Below, in pieces: positions 1 through 6,724 of a DNA stretch of 64,000 nt. The notes beneath the pieces are model-generated. The model did no database searches. It was given only the letters and a program-made list of their open reading frames with translations, and was not told the origin of the DNA. The stretch's first letter is position 1; each line of letters opens with the position of its first letter. The translations under genes were made by a program, and so were the position numbers. The DNA lies in the NCBI GenBank assembly GCA_964493995.1, contig CAZBQD010000006.1, positions 1 through 64,000 on the forward strand. Reading direction: 5' to 3'. Source of the stretch: GCA-002282575 sp964493995 (GTDB lineage Bacteria > Pseudomonadota > Gammaproteobacteria > Thiomicrospirales > Thiomicrospiraceae).

Positions 1-39
1 CCGAATTCGCACTAACTTACTTAGTGCGGATTATTAATT

Positions 40-55
40 TTGGCGGAAGGGAAGG
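40..55. repeat. Left attachment-site repeat
   Basis: TTGGCGGAAGGGAAGG is identical to the 3' end of the tRNA-Ser gene at 6709-6724. Similarity continues imperfectly for about 10 further bases (to about 65), which fits a decayed copy of the tRNA T-arm region. This is the distal end of the integrated element; the chromosome should resume at positions 1-39. Confidence 0.8.
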
Positions 56-101
56 AAGTCGAATCACTTTGATTTAATTGTGTTTTTTGTTCTTGTATTG
101 A

Positions 102-126
102 TTTTCTATACTCATATCTATACACA
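102..126 (+). repeat. Integrase arm-type site pair, left end
   Basis: TTTTCTATAC (102-111) is followed 15 bp later by TCTATACACA (117-126). The same two motifs with the same 15-bp offset and orientation occur at 6563-6587 near the other end of the element. Paired sites inside both att ends are typical arm-binding sites of lambda/P4-type integrases. The motif and spacing are seen directly; the function is inferred. Confidence 0.5.
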
Positions 127-141
127 AATTTTAACGCTAGG

Positions 142-270
142 TTGTCACTTCATTACCTTAAAGGATCATATTATCACACCGGTTTAGCAGGCGCGTTCCT
201 TGGCAACTTTGGCAAGTTTGCTGGCGCGTTTTATTCTAAGGCTCAAAAAAAGGTGGTTGATTCTTGCTAA
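142..270 (+). CDS. Possible 42-aa glycine-rich small protein (TTG start)
   Basis: A short rightward frame runs from a TTG at 142 to TAA at 268-270. Its C-terminal half is rich in Gly, Ala and Phe (GLAGAFLGNFGKFAGAF) and ends in a basic tail with a Cys. It lies between the left arm sites and the helicase gene block and is divergent from all other genes of the element. A weak hairpin with a T-rich tail follows the stop (279-305). There is no ATG and no convincing ribosome binding site, so this could be chance or the tail of a decayed gene. I do not recognise the family. Confidence 0.2.
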   Translation: MSLHYLKGSYYHTGLAGAFLGNFGKFAGAFYSKAQKKVVDSC

Positions 271-510
271 GTAAAATCACCCTTTTACAAAATGGGTATT
301 ATTTTTCGCAACTTTTCCCCACTTAACGGGTAGCACTTAAAGTACACAATTTGTGGACTTGGTTTTATGCCGTCATCGTTATGGCGCATTTTGCGCTGTG
401 AGTGCAAAACTGTTTACACCTGAATAAGGGTCAGATTCAGAATCGAACCCTTTCAAGATTGAAACGAAAAAGGGTCACGTTTCAAATGTAACCCCTTGCC
501 GCATGGTCGG
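271..510. other. Non-coding left segment of the element
   Basis: No convincing gene is seen. A weak hairpin ACCC-N11-GGGT (279-297) followed by ATTATTTTT could terminate rightward transcription. Around 428-500 there are several related AGGGTCA/GAACCCTTT words (for example near 427, 446 and 472), able to pair with one another; they may terminate the leftward genes that end at 511 or bind a protein. Confidence 0.4.
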
Positions 511-966
511 TTATTTTAAGTAGGTGGAAAAGCCGTCTAAATAAGATTGGTATAGTTCCCAGTCTATTGGTTGGTCATCATCTATCAGCTCGAATATGTC
601 ACCCGTCATGAAATAAACCCTTAACACCTCTTCAATCACGCCTAAACGCTCTACAGTGTGTTGAATGGCTAAGACTACACTTTTATGGCTTTTTATTGCT
701 TGCGCTTCGTCATAGCCAATATAAAGCCTTTGGTAATATTCCGCCCGTGACTTCCAATAAATGCCACTCATTTTATCGAGTAGCGTAAATAGTGATATGT
801 GCATTTCTGTAAATCGTTTGTCATTCGTCAAATATGCCCGCTGTGGCACTGCTGACAATATGCGCTCTCGTTCTAAGGGGTCACTATCGGCTAAGTGATT
901 AAAAGCCAATAGCGCAAGCTGGGCGGGGTCTAGGTTCGCATAAACCTTGGTCAAGTCATTAGTCAT
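511..966 (-). CDS. Unknown 151-aa protein, last gene of the element block
   Basis: A complete leftward frame starts with ATG and overlaps the preceding gene by 4 bp, so the two are probably translated together. The protein is acidic and mostly helical in character, with no signal peptide, membrane segment, Cys pair or nucleotide-binding motif. I do not recognise a family. As the promoter-distal gene of the integrated element it is a candidate cargo or accessory function rather than a core replication gene. The coding assignment rests on the overlap, the length and the typical composition. Confidence 0.7.
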   Translation of the reverse strand: MTNDLTKVYANLDPAQLALLAFNHLADSDPLERERILSAVPQRAYLTNDKRFTEMHISLFTLLDKMSGIYWKSRAEYYQRLYIGYDEAQAIKSHKSVVLAIQHTVERLGVIEEVLRVYFMTGDIFELIDDDQPIDWELYQSYLDGFSTYLK

Positions 967-1241
967 TTTTTGCTCTCCTTTGGTGGTTGTGTTGCAAGTT
1001 TCAATAATTCAATGTTTCGTTGTAGCTCGCAAACATCATAAGCTTTAATTAGTGCCTGCAAAACATAAACCAGCTTAGTGCCCTCACTCGATTCTAATAA
1101 TCCGTTTCGCATATCCCTGTAAACGCTTGCCATCTCTCGACGTATTGCATTGGCATCACGTAAATCAATTTTAGCGGGGGGTGGGGGTGTTATGTTTTTC
1201 CCTGTTTCATCATAGAGTTGCGGGCTGTTATTTTCCGCCAT
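963..1241 (-). CDS. Small phage-type 92-aa protein
   Basis: The ATG at 1241 is preceded by a strong AGGGGG ribosome binding site about 5 bases upstream, and the 3' end overlaps the next gene by 4 bp. After a Pro-rich stretch (residues about 19-23), the core reads AIRREMASVYRDMRNGLLES followed by GTKLVYVL. This style of short helical protein is common in prophages and integrated elements of proteobacteria, generally without an assigned role. No catalytic motif is visible. The product is probably a small DNA- or protein-binding accessory; the function is unknown. Confidence 0.7.
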   Translation of the reverse strand: MAENNSPQLYDETGKNITPPPPAKIDLRDANAIRREMASVYRDMRNGLLESSEGTKLVYVLQALIKAYDVCELQRNIELLKLATQPPKESKK

Positions 1242-1243
1242 TC

Positions 1244-1519
1244 TTACCCCCTTGCTGCTTGCCTTGTGGTTTGGTCATGTTTTTGTCCTGTTGCTTTTAA
1301 GTTAGCTGTTTTAATGGTGGGACAAGTGGGACAGTTGGGACAGCCTGTATTTGCTAGGGTTTCATAGCTTTTTATTTTGGGACAGGTTTGGGACAACTGG
1401 GACAAAGTGCGCCTATTGGTCATTTTGTCCCGCTCTGTCCCAGTAGTGTCCCAGTCAATAAAACACGATAACCCCTTGTTTTTACTGCTTGTCCCATTTG
1501 TCCCGATTGTCCCGCTCAT
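1244..1519 (-). CDS. Doubtful 91-aa frame over the repeat array
   Basis: An open frame begins 12 bp after the helicase stop and ends just before the 92-aa gene. Its sequence is dominated by the underlying 9-bp DNA repeats: SGTIGTNGTS near the N-terminus and CPNCPTCPT near the C-terminus are translations of TGTCCC/GGGACA words. There is no clear ribosome binding site. The frame may be open only because a 9-bp period preserves reading frame, so the DNA array, not a protein, is probably the selected feature. Real translation is not excluded, since the Cys-Pro-Thr repeats could in principle form a metal site. Confidence 0.25.
   Translation of the reverse strand: MSGTIGTNGTSSKNKGLSCFIDWDTTGTERDKMTNRRTLSQLSQTCPKIKSYETLANTGCPNCPTCPTIKTANLKATGQKHDQTTRQAARG
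1318..1513. repeat. Mirror-symmetric TGGGACA/TGTCCC array, candidate replication origin
   Basis: Twelve copies of a 6-7 bp word are arranged as four triplets. TGGGACA starts at 1318, 1327, 1336 and at 1378, 1389, 1398. Its complement TGTCCC starts at 1426, 1436, 1447 and at 1490, 1499, 1508. The outer triplets have an exact 9-bp period, and the whole is symmetric about position 1415-1416. The AT-richer spacers at 1343-1377 and 1454-1489 are also partly complementary. Known P4-type satellites replicate from iteron clusters bound by their primase-helicase; by analogy this may be the origin. A long RNA hairpin is the alternative. Confidence 0.55.
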
Positions 1520-1531
1520 TTTTTCTGCTAT

Positions 1532-3289
1532 CTAAACTCTAATTTCATAAACGCGCTCGGTTTTTCCTATCGCTTTAATGCGAGGCTTTTGCTTGTCGCT
1601 ATCCTTTGCGGGTATCAATATGCCAGCGTTAATAAGGGCGCTAATAGCTACTTTTTTATTGTGTCCGTTGGTCATGTCGTTAAAGCCTGCATCGGTTAGG
1701 TAATAGACAAAACCATCACCGCCTTCATTCTGTTTGAACCATCCAACACGGTTAATAATCGTTCTATGCGGCTCACCGTCGGTATGCTCAAAACGACTAG
1801 CGCCATGTTTCAAAATGAAGTCCTTAACTGCTTGCACGGCATCGGTAGCTTCTTTATTGCCTTTCCCGAACCCTTCAAGCCATTCATTAAAAATACGTTT
1901 GCACGCTTGCCATGTTTCACCGTCTCCCCAGCCTGTAAAGCCTTGCGCTGTTGCCAGTTCCCCAGCTATGGCTACTAAGCCAAAATAATCACAAACCCGC
2001 TTATGCTGACTGGTAGCATTAAGCGGTAGTGTGTCATCACAAAAGGGCTTAATAGCGGCTTTAAGGTCTAGGCTTTGCCGATTCTCGACTAGGTAGGTTA
2101 GCCATTCAATGCCTGCCGTCCCGTGATACTTTGCCGCGTTTCCTTTGATGATGTTGGATAGCTTCGCCCCATCCATGCCATGCGTATCATCAAACACGCC
2201 TAAGCCATTGCCTGCATCGGCTTCAATGTCGATAAATCGCATTTCTTGCCCTGCATTGGTTTTTATCCCTGCTTTGGCTAACATTCCATTCAAAGACTCT
2301 TCCCCTGTGCTTAGATACAATAGCCGCCATGTGCTCACTGGTTTAGCATTGCCCGTGACGGTTGCGCGTCCTTTCTTTTGTCCGTTGCCTAGCATATAAC
2401 TCACTTGGTCAAGGTCTTTGGGGTTTATTTGGCTTAACTCATCTAGCGCCAGCAAGCCATCATTATGGGCTAGTGCTGTACCCTCTAAAGCGTTGGCTGT
2501 GTTGCGCCATGTTTTCATAAAGTGCTCTGGTTTTCCGTAAACACTAACAGCCGCCTCTAGTGCTGTTGTTTTGCCGCTGCTGCTGTCACCTCTAATATGA
2601 AAGCCTGTGCTGGTTCTCATTCCGCATAAGTGCATCATAGGGGCTGCTAGTGCCACGGATATGGCAAACACTAAGCGGCTGTTGCCTTTGGCATAGGTTG
2701 CGACGTTATCCCGCCATTGTTCAAGCGTTCCCGTTTGGGCATAGGGTGGGGGCTGGTTTGGGCTTTGGTAAATGGTGGCATCAATCGGGCTAGTGCTGAT
2801 TGATTGTGTTGGTAGCACATAGGCATCATCATGCCAGCCTAGTTTTTCCACGCTCTCAAAATGGGTTATAGCTGGCGCTGCTTGAATGTAATCCATTAGC
2901 AACTTTCTAGCCTTGTTGTTGCTGCTGATAATCAAGCCATAATCGGCAAGCGTTTCACGTAATCGCAAGCCGTCGCCTTGCCATAATGTTGCTGGTATTG
3001 GCATCTTTTTGCGTCGGTGTTTGCCGTCGGTAAATTCAACCATTCGCCCCCAGTTGTCGCCATGCGTTGCGCTGGTTAGCCCAATAACATCCAATCGAGA
3101 GCATATAAATAAGGCTGATTTTTCGCTGTCATCTTCTCCCTTTTCGACAAAGTAAACGCCTGCATCACTGACTTCAAAGCGCCCATTGCCATAATTAAAA
3201 CTTTCTAGGTGTTGCGCCTTTAGCACCTCTGGCGCTGTTATGGCATCATCAAATGATAGGGGTGGGGTTTGTGGTGCATCATTGAACAT
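1532..3289 (-). CDS. DUF927-type replicative helicase/ATPase of the element
   Basis: A 585-aa cytoplasmic ATPase. The Walker A motif is GDSSSGKTT in the middle of the protein and the Walker B-like motif is LLALDELSQ, as in DUF927/superfamily 3-like helicases found beside Toprim primases in satellites and prophages. The start at 3289 was chosen over an upstream alternative at 3397 because GGGAGGTG lies about 6 bases before it and it overlaps the primase end by only 11 bp. It probably unwinds DNA at the element's own origin, perhaps the repeat array just downstream. The primase and helicase are separate genes here, unlike the fused P4 alpha protein. Confidence 0.85.
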   Translation of the reverse strand: MFNDAPQTPPLSFDDAITAPEVLKAQHLESFNYGNGRFEVSDAGVYFVEKGEDDSEKSALFICSRLDVIGLTSATHGDNWGRMVEFTDGKHRRKKMPIPATLWQGDGLRLRETLADYGLIISSNNKARKLLMDYIQAAPAITHFESVEKLGWHDDAYVLPTQSISTSPIDATIYQSPNQPPPYAQTGTLEQWRDNVATYAKGNSRLVFAISVALAAPMMHLCGMRTSTGFHIRGDSSSGKTTALEAAVSVYGKPEHFMKTWRNTANALEGTALAHNDGLLALDELSQINPKDLDQVSYMLGNGQKKGRATVTGNAKPVSTWRLLYLSTGEESLNGMLAKAGIKTNAGQEMRFIDIEADAGNGLGVFDDTHGMDGAKLSNIIKGNAAKYHGTAGIEWLTYLVENRQSLDLKAAIKPFCDDTLPLNATSQHKRVCDYFGLVAIAGELATAQGFTGWGDGETWQACKRIFNEWLEGFGKGNKEATDAVQAVKDFILKHGASRFEHTDGEPHRTIINRVGWFKQNEGGDGFVYYLTDAGFNDMTNGHNKKVAISALINAGILIPAKDSDKQKPRIKAIGKTERVYEIRV

Positions 3290-4163
3290 GGTTAGCACCT
3301 CCCAATAAATATAAGTCGCTCCAATCGCTTGCCTTTGGATTAAGCTGGCGCTGTTGCTCGGTAAACTTTGGAAGTGATACCCTGCCAATAATGGCAAGTG
3401 CTGCTTGTGTTGCCGCTGTTTGTCCTGTCCCGCTTGTATCGTTATCGGCTGCTAGTATTATTTCAGCGCTAGGGTGTTGCTGGCGCATTGCTTTAGCTAC
3501 TGCCAGCATATTGCCAGCGTTAAAGCATACGATATGCCATCCCTTAACTTGCCACTGTTGCGCTAGGCTTTGACTGGTTGCCCAGCCCTCGGCAATGATA
3601 ATGCGCTCCCCTTGTCGGTATAGTCGAGAAGCAAAAAAGCCCCCAGCCATTTTGCCGCCTGCTAGGAATCGCTTTGAGCCGTCGCCTTCGATAAATTGCA
3701 CCGATTGAATTGAACCATCAACCACGGAAAAAACAGGGACAACAAGCGCCCCAAAATGCTGCTTTAAGCCTATGCCTTTTAACTTCTTAGTAATTAAATA
3801 ACCATGCACGGGGTTGGGTGTGTCGCTAATATTCCATATTTCAGCGGCTTTAATTGCAGCCCGTTTATACCCCTTTTCCTGTTCATGCTTTGCTTGCGCT
3901 GCTGCTGCTTTGGCTTCTCTATTCAATAGGGCAAGGGCTTTGCGGTCGGTCGGTAGATTTTCAGCAAACCAAGTGCAAGCCGCGCCCGTAACAAAGTTAT
4001 GCAAATATGCCACGCCATGCGCCAGCAACTTAATGCGCCCGCTGCTGTTGCCTGCTTTTTTGCCCTCTACTGGGAAGTGATACCATTTTCCCACGGTGGG
4101 GGCGGCTGGTAATTTGTCGGCAATAATGCCCAGTTCAAAGGCTTTTTCAATGAGTGACATCAT
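3279..4163 (-). CDS. Toprim-domain DNA primase of the element
   Basis: A 294-aa protein with a C-terminal Toprim fold: the conserved Glu motif is IIIAEGWATSQSLAQQ and the acidic DxD-like motif is ILAADNDTSG. Toprim primases synthesise RNA primers and in this family are paired with a DUF927 helicase. The N-terminal third probably recognises template; only one Cys is visible there (AACTW), so a classical zinc finger is not evident. It overlaps the upstream HTH gene by 4 bp (ATGA) and the helicase start by 11 bp, indicating a single translated unit. Together the two proteins would replicate the excised element. Confidence 0.85.
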   Translation of the reverse strand: MMSLIEKAFELGIIADKLPAAPTVGKWYHFPVEGKKAGNSSGRIKLLAHGVAYLHNFVTGAACTWFAENLPTDRKALALLNREAKAAAAQAKHEQEKGYKRAAIKAAEIWNISDTPNPVHGYLITKKLKGIGLKQHFGALVVPVFSVVDGSIQSVQFIEGDGSKRFLAGGKMAGGFFASRLYRQGERIIIAEGWATSQSLAQQWQVKGWHIVCFNAGNMLAVAKAMRQQHPSAEIILAADNDTSGTGQTAATQAALAIIGRVSLPKFTEQQRQLNPKASDWSDLYLLGGANHVQ

Positions 4164-4468
4164 AGCGAATCACCCCCAGCCATAAGGGAATATTGAGCAA
4201 CCCTAGCCGTGTGCTCTGTCTCTTTGCCTTTAGTTGCAATCACTTCAATCATATCGGTGCGAATGGCGTGCCCTTCGTTGCGTAATAGATGAATGAAAGC
4301 GCCTAAGCGGCTAGTGCCATAAAGAAGAGTAGCCTCGTTTTGCGTGATAGTTTTGCCAGCTTTTAAGTGGTCTAAAATCGCAATAATCACGGGCTTTTTG
4401 TTATAATCAAGCTTGCTGTTTTGTGCGCCTGCTAATGCTTTTGTGTTGGTGGGCGTTGTTGTTTTCAT
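4160..4468 (-). CDS. Helix-turn-helix protein (HTH_39-like)
   Basis: A 102-aa protein with a flexible N-terminus (residues 1-25). The winged helix-like core contains AILDHLKAGKTITQNEATLL, then a GTSRLGAFIHLLRNEGHAI recognition segment. This matches the small HTH_39-type proteins common in prophages and satellites, where they are thought to bind DNA. It sits between the AlpA-like gene (4-bp overlap) and the primase gene (4-bp overlap). A regulatory or origin-binding role is inferred; its target is unknown. Confidence 0.75.
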   Translation of the reverse strand: MKTTTPTNTKALAGAQNSKLDYNKKPVIIAILDHLKAGKTITQNEATLLYGTSRLGAFIHLLRNEGHAIRTDMIEVIATKGKETEHTARVAQYSLMAGGDSL

Positions 4469-4656
4469 GCTTGAACGCCTCCAATTTGTAGTTGGCTAAT
4501 CCATGCCTCAATATCCGACGACTTCCATCCTGACGCCTTAACGCCTAGTTTCACCGGTGCAGGAAAAGAACCTTCCTTAATTTTTTTGTAAATAGTCGCA
4601 CGTGATAATCCAACAATGCCGATAACATCAGCTAAACGATATAATTTGATTGGCAT
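4465..4656 (-). CDS. AlpA-family transcriptional regulator
   Basis: A 63-aa protein with the AlpA/MerR-like excisionase pattern: YRLADVIGIVGLSRATIYKK, then GSFPAPVKLG and a Trp-containing wing (SGWKSSDIEAW). AlpA proteins of P4-like satellites and PICIs activate integrase or replication genes and can act as excision factors. The gene heads the overlapping alpA-HTH-primase-helicase unit and is separated from the upstream 172-aa gene by about 60 bp, where its own promoter could lie. Family assignment is strong; the activation target is inferred. Confidence 0.88.
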   Translation of the reverse strand: MPIKLYRLADVIGIVGLSRATIYKKIKEGSFPAPVKLGVKASGWKSSDIEAWISQLQIGGVQA

Positions 4657-4715
4657 TTTTTTGCCCCTATGTTCATTCGGTTTGGAATGACTAGGGCGAT
4701 TGATTCCCTAGTCGG

Positions 4716-5234
4716 TTACTGAGTAAACGAAAGGGCTAATGGTGGGGGTGTTGGTGCTGTTTGTGATTGCGTTAAAAGTAACGAATAGGGTTTGATTATT
4801 GCGTAAACAGGTTGGGCTGTTACTCTCGTACCAATACAGTATATGAATTGACGATGCATTTCATTTTTTTGTTTACTTGAAACGAGTTTGGTTAATAACA
4901 TCGGGTCGTGACAATTCATAATAAACTCGTAAATTGAGCTTATCCTGATTAACATTGTTTTAAGTAAGGTTGTAGCCTCTTTTTCAATAAGTGCCAATTC
5001 GTGTAAGACAGCTGTATCATCTGATTCAATGGCAATAACTTTTAGATTTTCAATTCGCTCTAATTCATCGGTAATACTATCAATTTCCGACTTACTGACA
5101 GTTAATCCAAAATGAAGTTTGTTTTCGCTCGATTGAATCGCCAGTTTTCGTCTTGCATAAGCCATAGACGCATCAAGGAAGCCCGCATTTATTGCGGCTT
5201 CTAATCGTGCATCAGCTAATGACTTATCATTCAT
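4716..5234 (-). CDS. Unknown 172-aa helical protein of the element
   Basis: A complete leftward frame lies between the integrase and the AlpA-like gene. The sequence is predicted by eye to be largely helical, with a charged segment around residues 45-100 (ITDELERIENLKVIAIESDD) and a Pro-rich tail (TAPTPPPLAL). No catalytic motif, signal peptide or membrane span is seen, and I do not recognise the family. It has its own upstream region containing a TATAAT-like box and two AGTGTTAT repeats. Its position beside int and alpA is where satellites often carry regulators or accessory genes. Confidence 0.7.
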   Translation of the reverse strand: MNDKSLADARLEAAINAGFLDASMAYARRKLAIQSSENKLHFGLTVSKSEIDSITDELERIENLKVIAIESDDTAVLHELALIEKEATTLLKTMLIRISSIYEFIMNCHDPMLLTKLVSSKQKNEMHRQFIYCIGTRVTAQPVYAIIKPYSLLLTQSQTAPTPPPLALSFTQ

Positions 5235-5264
5235 GGTTTTTTCTTTTCCTGTCTGTTTTAGTGC

Positions 5265-5289
5265 ATTATAGTGTTATTGCAAGTGTTAT
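5265..5289 (-). promoter_or_regulatory. Candidate promoter/operator with two AGTGTTAT repeats
   Basis: Read leftward, TATAAT (plus-strand ATTATA at 5265-5270) lies about 30 bp upstream of the 172-aa gene. Two identical AGTGTTAT words (5270-5277 and 5282-5289) in direct orientation, 12 bp apart, overlap or flank this -10 box. This would suit an operator bound on one DNA face by an element-encoded regulator. No good -35 hexamer is visible, which would fit an activated promoter. Confidence 0.35.
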
Positions 5290-5321
5290 AATACGAACAA
5301 AGCGAAAATTTTTTTCTTCAA

Positions 5322-6524
5322 TTATTCTGTCGTGATAAAGTCCGCCCACGCCTGCATCATTTTAACGCGCTCCTGAAGGTGTTGTGATTTGTCATAGGCC
5401 GCGCTCACACCTTCCTTGCTATGGCTAAGTTGTTGCTCGATTGCCCAATGGTCAAAGCCTTTTTCATGTAACCATGTGCTGGCGCTATGCCTCCATCCAT
5501 GCGACGTTAAAACATCAGCGCCTATACCCTGAAGCCTGAGCACTTTTCGCATTGATTCGGGGTTGATAGGTTTGGTTAGGTCATTTGGCGAATAAAAAAC
5601 GTAGTCACTCTGAAAGCGTAAATTATGGCGACGGTCTAAGATAGCTCTAGCCTGCTGTGATATGGGCGCAAGGTGCTCTCTATTCATTTTCATGGCTGAA
5701 GCTGGTAAGCGTATAAGGTTATGCTCGAAGTCGATATGTGTCCACTTTAGGCGTGCAACTTCACTGGCACGCAGAAAGGTTAGCGCCAGCATTTTTGCGG
5801 CATCGTGGACAATATCACTGCCCTTGTATGGCTGTGCTAGTTTGGCATAGGTTGCTTGAATTTCAGCCGGTGTGGTTAGGTGTGCAAAGTTTTTTTTTTC
5901 AGCTTTTTGCAATATTGAGCCGTCCAGTGTGGCCATTGGCGACGTGACTATGTTTGAGTAGCTGACGTGATACTTAAAAATGCTGGTTAAAATGGTTTTA
6001 CATTTAGCCATAGCACCTAACCGGCCTAGCTCCTCAATTTTCTTTAATGCGTTGATACAATCCTTGGTTGTTATTTCATTCAGCGCTTTATCAGCCAATG
6101 AAGGTAGCAAGTACATACGGGCACGGCCTGCCACGTCGCCTATATAACCGTCGCTCCATTCTTTGCTCTTAAAATCGAACCAATCTTGATAGGCTTGCCT
6201 GAAGGTGTAGCTGGTTATGCGGTGTGCTTCAGCTTCAGCAATTTGCTGTTGTTTCTTTTCTGTTTTCTTTTGTCGCGGGTCAATACCCATAGCCAATAGT
6301 GCTTTGGCCTCATCACGTAGTTGCCTTGCCTGTTTTAAGCCAATGGCCGGATATTCGCCCAATGCCATTAGCACTGATTTGCCGGCATAGCGATAACGTA
6401 AGCGCCATAGCTTTGAACCCGATTTAGCTACTTCAATCACCAAACCTTCAGCATCAGCAACCTGATAAAGTTTGTCTTTTGGCTTTAGTGCCTTAATCTG
6501 AGTTTCGGTTAAGTTGTTGGCCAT
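5322..6524 (-). CDS. int: P4-type tyrosine integrase
   Basis: A 400-aa site-specific recombinase. The N-terminal arm-binding region (DUF4102-like, residues about 1-90) begins LTETQIKALKPKDKLYQVAD. It is followed by a core-binding domain and a C-terminal catalytic domain with the expected residues: Arg in LTFLRASEVARL, HGWR in LTSHGWRHSAS, the later His in QLSHSKEG and the nucleophile Tyr in SAAYDKSQ. It would integrate and excise the element at the adjacent tRNA-Ser. The start at 6524 lies about 185 bp from the tRNA end, and its leader contains TCTATACACA-type sites, suggesting self-repression by integrase binding. Confidence 0.95.
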   Translation of the reverse strand: MANNLTETQIKALKPKDKLYQVADAEGLVIEVAKSGSKLWRLRYRYAGKSVLMALGEYPAIGLKQARQLRDEAKALLAMGIDPRQKKTEKKQQQIAEAEAHRITSYTFRQAYQDWFDFKSKEWSDGYIGDVAGRARMYLLPSLADKALNEITTKDCINALKKIEELGRLGAMAKCKTILTSIFKYHVSYSNIVTSPMATLDGSILQKAEKKNFAHLTTPAEIQATYAKLAQPYKGSDIVHDAAKMLALTFLRASEVARLKWTHIDFEHNLIRLPASAMKMNREHLAPISQQARAILDRRHNLRFQSDYVFYSPNDLTKPINPESMRKVLRLQGIGADVLTSHGWRHSASTWLHEKGFDHWAIEQQLSHSKEGVSAAYDKSQHLQERVKMMQAWADFITTE

Positions 6525-6525
6525 G

Positions 6526-6587
6526 TGTGTATAGATTCTCTGCCATTCGTGTATATAATGCGTTTTCTATACAAGATTCTATACACA
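6526..6587. repeat. Integrase arm-type sites, right end (int leader)
   Basis: TTTTCTATAC (6563-6572) and TCTATACACA (6578-6587) repeat the left-end pair at 102-126 with the same order and 15-bp offset. An inverted copy, TGTGTATAGA (6526-6535), abuts the int start codon. Binding here could both assemble the recombination complex and repress int. The sequence match is direct; the role is inferred from other tyrosine integrases. Confidence 0.5.
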
Positions 6588-6671
6588 AAATTGCAAGCTG
6601 TAAATAGACAACATAAGACTATAAAAGACGGTTATTATCTTTAAGTTGTTGATTTTATGGGATAACGGGCA

Positions 6672-6698
6672 ATAAAAAAGCCGTAGTGATACGGCTTA
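6672..6698 (-). terminator. Intrinsic terminator after tRNA-Ser
   Basis: Read leftward, AAGCCGTA-TCAC-TACGGCTT forms a perfect 8-bp stem followed by a run of T. It lies immediately downstream of the tRNA 3' end but on the element side of the att repeat, so the element appears to supply the terminator. Confidence 0.8.
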
Positions 6699-6708
6699 AT
6701 TGGTTTGA

Positions 6709-6724
6709 TTGGCGGAAGGGAAGG
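6709..6724. repeat. Right attachment-site repeat inside tRNA-Ser
   Basis: This is the second copy of the 16-bp direct repeat. It covers the CCA end, the discriminator base and the 3' acceptor strand of tRNA-Ser. Integration here leaves the tRNA gene intact, as expected for integrases that use a tRNA 3' end as attB. Confidence 0.8.

Larger units (their letters stand above)
40..6724. mobile_element. tRNA-Ser-integrated satellite-like element (about 6.7 kb)
   Basis: An integrated element is bounded by a 16-bp direct repeat (40-55 and 6709-6724); the right copy is the 3' end of an intact tRNA-Ser gene. A tyrosine integrase lies next to the tRNA. Leftward genes follow: unknown 172 aa, AlpA-like, helix-turn-helix protein, Toprim primase, DUF927 helicase, a repeat array, and two small proteins. 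The int/alpA/primase/helicase order is known from P4-like and Gram-negative PICI phage satellites. No capsid, terminase, portal or conjugation gene is recognisable, so the satellite label is inference; it could also be a plasmid-like integrative element. Confidence 0.8.

Noticed and set aside
1318..1513. CRISPR array
   Set aside because: The repeat unit is only 6-7 bp, with 9-11 bp period and inverted halves; there are no spacers of CRISPR length and no cas genes.
3290..3397. N-terminal extension of the DUF927 helicase to 3397
   Set aside because: It would overlap the primase gene by 119 bp; a strong GGGAGG site precedes the Met at 3289, where the overlap is only 11 bp.
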